Positions 40,269 to 46,120 of a stretch of DNA of 46,120 nucleotides are shown piece after piece; the first letter of the stretch is position 1; each line of letters begins with the position of its first letter. The notes under the pieces are model-generated. The model was not told the origin of the DNA. It did not search any database and worked only from the letters and a program-made list of their open reading frames with translations. This stretch comes from Frankia sp. QA3. GTDB lineage: Bacteria > Actinomycetota > Actinomycetes > Frankiales > Frankiaceae. A program made the position numbers and the translations under genes. Location: positions 6,403,002 through 6,449,121 of the forward strand of contig NZ_CM001489.1 in NCBI RefSeq assembly GCF_000262465.1, in the 5' to 3' direction.

Positions 40269-40290
40269 GGCCGGCGCGAGGTCGCCGGCC
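40269..40290. terminator. 8-bp hairpin between convergent ATL and SDR genes
   Basis: GGCCGGCG (40269-40276) pairs perfectly with CGCCGGCC (40283-40290) across loop CGAGGT. Positioned in the 52-base gap between convergent genes. Confidence 0.65.
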
Positions 40291-40303
40291 GTCCGGCCGC
40301 CGG

Positions 40304-41053
40304 TCATCGGGCGGTCAGGCCGCCGTCGGCGAGGTAGACGCTGCCGGTGACCAGCGACGCCCGGTCGGAGAGCAGGAACACGGCCACCTCGGCCACCTCC
40401 TCGGCGGTGCCCAGCCGGTTGACCGGCGCCAGCAGCGCCGCGCCGCGCTGGCGGCGCCCGTCGACGTGCAGCAGCGGCGTGTCGACGAAGCCGGGCGCGA
40501 CCGCGTTGACCCGGATCCGCCGCGTCGCGTATTCCAGGGCCGCGGTCTTGGTCAGCCCGATCACGCCGTGCTTCGCCGCGACGTACGGCGCCGACCCGGC
40601 GAAGCCGACCGTGCCGAACACCGAGGCCATGTTGACGATCGAGCCGCCGTCGCCGCTGTGCAGCATCGCCGTGATCTCGGCGCGCATGCTGTAGAAGACC
40701 CCGGACAGGTTCACGTCGAGCACCCGCTGCCAGTCCTCGGCGGGGGTCGTCCCGACCGGCTCGCGTCCGGCGGTGATGCCGGCGTTGTTCACCGCCAGGT
40801 CGAGCCGCCCGAAGGTGCCGACGGCGGCCTGCACCGCCCGTTCGAGCGCGTCGGGGTCGGTGACGTCGGCCTCCAGCGCGATCGCCGCCCCGCCGTCCCG
40901 TTCGATCTGCGCCGCCACCTCCTTGACGCCGTCCGGGTGGCGATCCGTGACGACTACCTGGGCGCCCGCGCTCGCCAGCCGGCGGGCGCAGGCGGCGCCG
41001 ATGCCCGATCCCGCCCCGGTCACCAGCGCAACCTTGCCGCTGCATTCGGTCAT
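40304..41053 (-). CDS. Short-chain dehydrogenase/reductase (SDR)
   Basis: Classical SDR, NAD(P)-dependent oxidoreductase of unknown substrate. The 249-residue product has VALVTGAGSGIGAACARRL (glycine motif), VVVTDRHPDG (an Asp after the second strand favours NAD over NADP), LDLAVNNAG, IVNMASVFG with the catalytic Ser, PYVAAKHGVIG (YxxxK), NAVAPGFVDTPLL and a C-terminal LVTGSVYLADGG. ATG 41053 chosen; ATG 41071 would add six residues. Neither has a clear ribosome-binding site. The same frame continues open far upstream over the adnA gene, but that is not coding. Divergent from adnA by 126 bases. It is not part of the mycobacterial version of this block as I recall it. Confidence 0.9.
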   Translation of the reverse strand: MTECSGKVALVTGAGSGIGAACARRLASAGAQVVVTDRHPDGVKEVAAQIERDGGAAIALEADVTDPDALERAVQAAVGTFGRLDLAVNNAGITAGREPVGTTPAEDWQRVLDVNLSGVFYSMRAEITAMLHSGDGGSIVNMASVFGTVGFAGSAPYVAAKHGVIGLTKTAALEYATRRIRVNAVAPGFVDTPLLHVDGRRQRGAALLAPVNRLGTAEEVAEVAVFLLSDRASLVTGSVYLADGGLTAR

Positions 41054-41179
41054 GGGCCATGACAGTGCCATGTCGCGGTCGGCGCGTGCACGCGACCCCG
41101 ATCCCGGCGCATCCCCGCGTGGCGCGGCACGGTCGGGAGCCGCCGCGAGGCTGTCGGACCCGCGTGGTGTGCTGTCGGG

Positions 41180-44100
41180 GTGGTTGTCGCACCTGCCCCC
41201 GCCGCGCCCGCCGGCCACCGGCTCGTCCCGACGCCGGTCGCGCCGCCGCGCCCGTTCGTCGCCGACCCGGCGCAGCGCCGGGTCATCGAGCACCCGGGCG
41301 GCCCGCTGCTGGTGCTCGCCGGCCCGGGCACGGGCAAGACGGCCACCCTGGTCGAGGCGGTCGCCGCCCGGATCGAGGCCGGGGCGGACCCGCGGTCGAT
41401 CCTGGTCCTCACCTTCAGTCGCCGGGCCGCGGGCGAGCTGCGGGAGCGGATCACCGCCCGGCTCGGCCCGGCCGGCGCCGGCGCCGGGGGCGGCCCGGGG
41501 GCGTGGACCTTCCACGCCTGGTGCCTGGCGCTGCTGCGGGCGCACGATCGGCCGGCGCCCCACGGTGGATTCCGGCTGCTGTCGGGCCCGGAGCGGGACA
41601 GCCGGCTGCGGGAGCTCATCGAGGGCTCGCGCGAGGACGGCCGTCCGGTTTGGCCCCCGCAGCTCGCCCGCGCCCTGGGCACCCGCGGCTTCACCGAGGA
41701 GGTGCGGGCGCTGCTGGCGCGGGCCCGCGAGGTCGGCCTGGAGCCGTTGGGCCTGGCCCAGCTCGCCCGGCGCACCGACCGGCCCGACTGGACCGCCCTC
41801 GCCGAGTTCTACGAGATGTACCTCGACGTGTTGGGCTTCGAGGGCGCGCTCGACTACGCCGACCTGGTGCACCGGGCCGTCGTCGTCGCCGAGGGCGCCG
41901 AGGCGGGCGAGGCGCTGCGCGCCCGCTACCGGCACGTCTTCGTCGACGAGTACCAGGACACCGACCCGGCGCAGGAGCGGTTGCTGCGCGCGGTCGCCGG
42001 CGGCGGGCGCGACCTGGTCGTCTTCGGCGATCCCGACCAGTCGATCTACGCCTTCCGCGGGGCAGAGGTCGCCGGCCTGCTCGACTTCCCGCAGCGGTTC
42101 GGCGCGCCGGGGCGCGGTGGCGGCGCGCCGATCGTCGCGCTGCGCACCGGCCGGCGGATGGCGCCAGCCCCGCTGCAGGCGAGCCGGCACGTGGCCAGGC
42201 GGATCCCGGCGGCCGGCCTCCCGGTGGCCGAGATCCGGGCCCACCGCGACCTGATCGGGCGCACCGACCTCGGCGCGGGCCGGGTCCAGGTCCGGACCTA
42301 TCCGAGTGCCGGCGCGGAGGCGGAGGCCGTCGCCGACCTGCTGCGCCGCGAGCACCTGGAGAACGCCACCCCCTGGCCCGCGATGGCGGTCCTCGTCCGC
42401 ACCGCGGACCGCATCGCCCGGCTGCGCCGGGTCCTGACCGCCGCGGGCGTGCCGGTCAGCGTCGACGGTGACGACCTGCCCGTCGCGCAGGAGCCCGCCG
42501 CGGCGCTGCTGCTGCTGGCGTTGCGCTGCGCGGACAACCCCGCCGGTGCGCTCACCGCCGATGCCGCCCGCACCCTGCTCACCTCCCCGCTCGGCGGGGC
42601 GGACCCGGCGGGCCTGCGGGAGCTGGGGCGCGCGCTGCGTGCGTTCGATCGCGACACCGGCGCGTTCGATCGCGACACCGGCGCCGGCGATCGCGGCGCT
42701 GGGAGCGGACAGCCCGCCCCGTCGGCCGAGCTGGTCCGCCAGGCCGTCGCCGATCCGGACCGTTGGCTGGTGCGCGTCGCCGAGCCGGTCGCTCGGCCCG
42801 CCCGTCGGGTCGGTGACCTGCTCGTCGTGGCCCGCCGGGCGCTGCGGGAGCCGGCCGGCTCGCCCGAGCAGGCGCTGTGGGCGCTGTGGTCGGCCAGCGG
42901 GTGGCAGCAGCAGCTCGTGGCGGCGTCGGCGGCCGGCGGGGCGGCGGGGCGCGCGGCCGACCGCGATCTCGACGCGGTGGTGGCGCTGTTCGACGCCGTC
43001 GCCCGCCTCGCCCAGCGGCGCGGGCCCGGCACCGGCGCCGCGTCGCTGGTCGACGAGCTGGGCCGTCAGCAGATCGCCGCCGACGCCATCGCGCCGGTGG
43101 GGGAGGACGCCCGCCGCCGCGGTGTGCGGCTGCTGACCGCGCATCGCGCCAAGGGTCTGGAGTGGGACGTCGTCGCGGTCTGTGGTGTCCAGGACGGGAT
43201 CTGGCCGGACCTGCGGGAACGGCATTCGCTGCTCGGCGCGGAGCAGCTCGACGCGCCCGCCCGCGGCGGCCTGCGCCCGCCGCTGACCCGCCAGGACCTG
43301 CTCGCCGACGAACGGCGGCTGTTCTACGTCGCGCTCACCCGGGCCCGCCGCCGCCTGCTGGTCACCGCCGTCAACAGCCCGGACGACGACGGCAGCCTGC
43401 CCAGCCGGCTGCTCGACGAGCTCGGGGTCGCCGTCGAGAACATCCCCGGCCGCCCGGCCCGGCCGCTGACCCTCGTCGGCCTCGTCGCGACGCTGCGCCG
43501 GCTGGCGACCGAGCCGACGTCCAGCCTGGCCCTGCGCGCCGCCGCCCGCCGCCGCCTCGCCGCCCTCGCCGCCGCCCGCGACGACGCCCACCGCCCGCTC
43601 GTCCCCGCCGCGCACCCGGCGACCTGGTGGGGGCTGCTCGACGTGACCGACTCCGACGTGCCGGTCGTCGCGCCGGGGGCGCCGCTGCGACTGTCCGGCT
43701 CGTCGCTGTCGAGCATCGGCACCTGCTCGCTGCGCTGGTTTCTGGAGCACGAGGCGCACGCGGTCACCGTCGCCTCCACCGCGCAGGGCTTCGGCAAGGT
43801 GGTGCACGCCCTCGCCGACGAGGTCACCACCGGGCGTACCCCGGCGGACCTCGCCGCCCTCGACGCCCGGCTCGACACCGTCTGGCGGCATCTGGACTAC
43901 GAGGCCCGCTGGCGCAGCGACCAGGAGCGGGCCGCCGCCCGGGAGGCGTTGGCCCGCTTCCTGGCCTGGCACGCCGGTGAGCGCGGGCGCCGGGTCGTCG
44001 ACGCGGAGGTCCGGTTCACCTGCCGGCTTCACGTCGCCGGGCGCGAGGTAGTGCTGCGCGGGTTCATCGACCGGCTGGAGCTCGACGACGCCGGCCGGGT

Positions 44101-44530
44101 GCACGTCATCGACTTCAAGACCGGCCGGACCGCGCCCGGCCGCGCCGAGCTCGCCACCCACCCGCAGCTCGGCAGCTACCAGCTCGCCGTGCGTGCCGGC
44201 GCGCTCGACGCGGCGATCGCCGCCGCCGGCGGCCCCGCCGCGGCGGACCCCGCGGTGCCCGGCGGCGCCGAGCTCGTCCAGCTTCGCCGCGACGCGCCGG
44301 GCGCCGGCGCCGGGCCCCGCCTGCCCGGGGAGGCGCCCGGCCCGCCCGAGGTCCAGGCGCAGGAGGCGCTGCCCGCCGAGGGGCCCACCTGGATGGACGA
44401 GGTCCTCGGCGAGGCGGTGCGCACCATCGACGCGGAGGCGTTCCGGCCGACTCCGGGCGAGCACTGCACGATGTGCACGTTCCAGACGAGCTGCCCGGCC
44501 CGCCCCGAGGGACGGCAGGTGATCGATTGA
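41180..44530 (+). CDS. adnA: AdnA-type helicase-nuclease subunit (UvrD-like motor + RecB nuclease)
   Basis: Half of the actinobacterial AdnAB complex, which resects double-strand breaks for recombination. The 1116-residue product begins with a UvrD/Rep-like motor: Walker A AGPGTGKT at 47-54, LTFSRRAAGELRERI, WTFHAWCLALL, Walker B DEYQDT at 256-261, GDPDQSIYAFRGA, and RLLTAHRAKGLEWDVV. The C terminus is a RecB nuclease: GFIDRLELDDAGRVHVIDFKTGRT with catalytic Asp978 and Lys980, QLGSYQLAV, and Cys849, Cys1096, Cys1099 and Cys1105 arranged as a 4Fe-4S site. Residues about 488-505 hold a small repeat (FDRDTGA). Start GTG 41180; the last bases overlap the next gene's start (TTGA). Being first of the pair, it corresponds to adnA. 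Confidence 0.9.
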   Translation: MVVAPAPAAPAGHRLVPTPVAPPRPFVADPAQRRVIEHPGGPLLVLAGPGTGKTATLVEAVAARIEAGADPRSILVLTFSRRAAGELRERITARLGPAGAGAGGGPGAWTFHAWCLALLRAHDRPAPHGGFRLLSGPERDSRLRELIEGSREDGRPVWPPQLARALGTRGFTEEVRALLARAREVGLEPLGLAQLARRTDRPDWTALAEFYEMYLDVLGFEGALDYADLVHRAVVVAEGAEAGEALRARYRHVFVDEYQDTDPAQERLLRAVAGGGRDLVVFGDPDQSIYAFRGAEVAGLLDFPQRFGAPGRGGGAPIVALRTGRRMAPAPLQASRHVARRIPAAGLPVAEIRAHRDLIGRTDLGAGRVQVRTYPSAGAEAEAVADLLRREHLENATPWPAMAVLVRTADRIARLRRVLTAAGVPVSVDGDDLPVAQEPAAALLLLALRCADNPAGALTADAARTLLTSPLGGADPAGLRELGRALRAFDRDTGAFDRDTGAGDRGAGSGQPAPSAELVRQAVADPDRWLVRVAEPVARPARRVGDLLVVARRALREPAGSPEQALWALWSASGWQQQLVAASAAGGAAGRAADRDLDAVVALFDAVARLAQRRGPGTGAASLVDELGRQQIAADAIAPVGEDARRRGVRLLTAHRAKGLEWDVVAVCGVQDGIWPDLRERHSLLGAEQLDAPARGGLRPPLTRQDLLADERRLFYVALTRARRRLLVTAVNSPDDDGSLPSRLLDELGVAVENIPGRPARPLTLVGLVATLRRLATEPTSSLALRAAARRRLAALAAARDDAHRPLVPAAHPATWWGLLDVTDSDVPVVAPGAPLRLSGSSLSSIGTCSLRWFLEHEAHAVTVASTAQGFGKVVHALADEVTTGRTPADLAALDARLDTVWRHLDYEARWRSDQERAAAREALARFLAWHAGERGRRVVDAEVRFTCRLHVAGREVVLRGFIDRLELDDAGRVHVIDFKTGRTAPGRAELATHPQLGSYQLAVRAGALDAAIAAAGGPAAADPAVPGGAELVQLRRDAPGAGAGPRLPGEAPGPPEVQAQEALPAEGPTWMDEVLGEAVRTIDAEAFRPTPGEHCTMCTFQTSCPARPEGRQVID

Positions 44531-46120
44531 GCGCGTCCGGCTCCGGTTCCCCGCCGGCCGGCCGGGGATACGCGGGAGCCGGGGGGACGCTGTCCCGCCA
44601 GCCGTTCCTGCCCGGATTCGGCGTCGACTCCGGCGCCGACGCCCACGGCGTTCCCGCCGGTCCCCGGCTCGACCCGGAGGACCTGCGCGACCTGCTGGAG
44701 GTCCCGTACACCGACGAGCAGATCGCCGCCGCGACCGCCCCGCTGGAGCCAGGGGTGATCGTCGCCGGCGCCGGCTCCGGGAAGACCTCGGTGATGGCGG
44801 CCCGGGTGGTCTGGCTCGTCGCGACCCGCCAGGTGCGCGCCGAGCAGGTGCTCGGGCTGACCTTCACGACGAAGGCGGCCGCGGAGCTGGCCGGCCGGGT
44901 GCGTCTCGCGCTGCGCAAGGCCGGCGCCGCCGACCCCGGCGGCTGGTCGGGCCCGGGATCGGCCGTCGACGCCGAGGTGGATGGCGAACCCACCGTCGCC
45001 ACCTACCACGCCTTCGCCGGGCGGCTCGTCGTCGACAACGCGCTGCGCCTCGGCCTGGAACCCGACATCGCGCTCCTCTCCGGGGCGGCGCGCTACCAGC
45101 TCGCCGCGCGGGTCGCCCGCGCCTACGGCGGGCCGGTGCAGGCGCTGACCCGGTCGTTGGGGGCCGTCGTCGGCGAGCTGGTCGCGCTCGACGCGGAGAT
45201 GAGCGAGCACCTGATCGACCCGGCGAAGCTCGTCGCGTTCGACACCGCCTTCCTCGAGGAGGTGCTGGCCGCGTTGGACGCCGCCGGCGGCCGGCGGGGC
45301 ACCAAGGGTGTCCAGGAGCGGCTGCGCCGGTTCGCGGCCGCCGCGCGCGGGCGCAGCGAGCTCGCCGCGCTCGTGGCCGAGTACCGGGCCGCCCGCCGCG
45401 AGCGGGACGTGCTGGACTTCGGCGACCAGGTCACCTACGCGGCCCGCCTCGCCGAGACGATGCCGGAGGTCGGCCGCGCCGAGCGGGCCCGGGCCGCCGT
45501 CGTCCTGCTCGACGAGTACCAGGACACTTCGGTCGCCCAGCGCCGCATGCTCACCGGCCTGTTCGGCGGCGGCCACCCGGTCACCGCCGTCGGCGACCCC
45601 TGCCAGGCGATCTACGGCTGGCGTGGGGCGTCGGTGGCGAACCTCGACCACTTCCCGACCCATTTCCCGCGCGCGGACGGCCAGCCGGCCGCCGTCTACG
45701 AGCTGTCGGTGAACCAGCGCAGCGGCGGCCGGCTGCTCGACCTCGCCAACGCCGTGGCGGCGCAGCTGCGCGCGCGCCATCGCGTCGTCAAGCTGCGCCC
45801 GCGGGCCGACGTCGCCGAGCGCGGCGAGACGGTCGTCGCCCTGCACGCGAGCTGGGCCGACGAGGTGGCCTGGATCGCCGGCCGACTGCGCGAGGTCGTC
45901 GACGCCGGAACCGGACCCGGCGACATCGCCGTCCTCGTCCGGGCCCGCGGGGACATCCCGCCGCTGCTGACCGCGTTGCAGGCCGTCGGGCTGCCGGTCG
46001 AGGTCGTCGGGCTGACCGGGCTGCTCACCGTGCCGGAGGTCGCCGAGATCGTCGCGATGCTGGAGGTCCTCGACGCGCCCACGGCGAACGCCGCGCTCGT
46101 CCGCCTGCTCACCGGCCCGC
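44527..46120 (+). CDS. adnB: AdnB-type helicase-nuclease subunit (3' part outside window)
   Basis: Second AdnAB subunit, the lead motor in mycobacterial studies. The visible 531 residues contain the UvrD motor: TDEQIAAATAPLEPG (Q-motif region), Walker A GAGSGKTS at about 81-88, LTFTTKAAAELAGRVR, ATYHAFAGRLV, a Walker B in VLLDEYQDTSVAQ near 329-341, and VGDPCQAIYGWRGASVANLDHF. The nuclease domain must lie beyond the window. TTG 44527 starts inside the adnA stop codon (TTGA), with AGGTG five bases upstream, so the two are translationally coupled. The family assignment rests on the order and sequence; no stop is reached by base 46120. Confidence 0.88.
   Translation, partial: MSASGSGSPPAGRGYAGAGGTLSRQPFLPGFGVDSGADAHGVPAGPRLDPEDLRDLLEVPYTDEQIAAATAPLEPGVIVAGAGSGKTSVMAARVVWLVATRQVRAEQVLGLTFTTKAAAELAGRVRLALRKAGAADPGGWSGPGSAVDAEVDGEPTVATYHAFAGRLVVDNALRLGLEPDIALLSGAARYQLAARVARAYGGPVQALTRSLGAVVGELVALDAEMSEHLIDPAKLVAFDTAFLEEVLAALDAAGGRRGTKGVQERLRRFAAAARGRSELAALVAEYRAARRERDVLDFGDQVTYAARLAETMPEVGRAERARAAVVLLDEYQDTSVAQRRMLTGLFGGGHPVTAVGDPCQAIYGWRGASVANLDHFPTHFPRADGQPAAVYELSVNQRSGGRLLDLANAVAAQLRARHRVVKLRPRADVAERGETVVALHASWADEVAWIAGRLREVVDAGTGPGDIAVLVRARGDIPPLLTALQAVGLPVEVVGLTGLLTVPEVAEIVAMLEVLDAPTANAALVRLLTGP

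Noticed and set aside
41054..44464. Minus-strand frame continuing upstream of the SDR across adnA
   Set aside because: Open only because of GC content; the SDR fold begins at the glycine motif near 41053 and the rest lacks any conserved pattern, whereas adnA on the other strand has all helicase and nuclease motifs.

Overview
The window looks like ordinary chromosome from a very high-GC actinobacterium, most probably Frankia or a close relative. The evidence is GC-biased codon use throughout, many GTG and TTG starts, Ala/Pro/Gly-rich low-complexity linkers, and a gene order shared with Streptomyces and Mycobacterium. I see no rRNA, convincing tRNA, CRISPR array, prophage or insertion sequence. 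Taxon assignment is inference from recognised protein relatives.

Layout. (1) 1-5614: a membrane-anchored HtrA-type protease (5' end probably outside the window) followed by tatB, a 754-base stretch without a convincing gene, an Mrp/ApbC Fe-S carrier ATPase on the minus strand, and a MarR regulator. (2) 5726-11709: PHP-domain phosphoesterase, an aldehyde dehydrogenase divergent from gabT (a likely GABA/omega-amino acid pair), a DUF6758-type protein and a lipid kinase behind a perfect 22-bp palindrome. (3) 11744-15509: ctaD and a Tat-exported PhoD-like phosphatase. (4) 15615-21672: three enzymes that match the late ethylmalonyl-CoA pathway (MaoC hydratase, methylsuccinyl-CoA dehydrogenase-like ACAD, CitE-like lyase), together with a beta-hydroxyacid dehydrogenase, and interrupted by a SUFU-domain gene and a double-TerD gene. 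(5) 21960-30667: MgtE-N/PRC/CBS protein coupled to a DUF1003 membrane protein, chorismate mutase, a RecB-like nuclease, a class I aminotransferase, a small FMO-tail-like protein, an MhuD-like heme oxygenase with a Gly/His-rich insert, and two overlapping CNNM/CorC-type membrane proteins.

(6) 30937-46120: a block that parallels the Mycobacterium tuberculosis Rv3213c-Rv3201c neighbourhood: orphan ParA, Zn-ribbon protein, DEAD-box helicase, ferritin-like protein, DUF3107, TetR, MoeZ, alkyltransferase-like protein, and adnA-adnB (the latter cut by the window end). Ku, a CsbD-like protein, a small acidic protein and an SDR lie inside this block. Ku, the ATL protein and AdnAB together make it rich in DNA-break and DNA-damage functions.

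The most interesting points are the Gly/His insert in the heme oxygenase, the apparent CTG start of the DEAD-box helicase, the leaderless mini-ORF overlapping the SUFU start, the split ethylmalonyl-CoA gene set, the 22-bp palindrome before the lipid kinase, several tandem repeats, and a large convergent overlap between DUF1003 and chorismate mutase genes. I did not find a clearly new multi-gene system.
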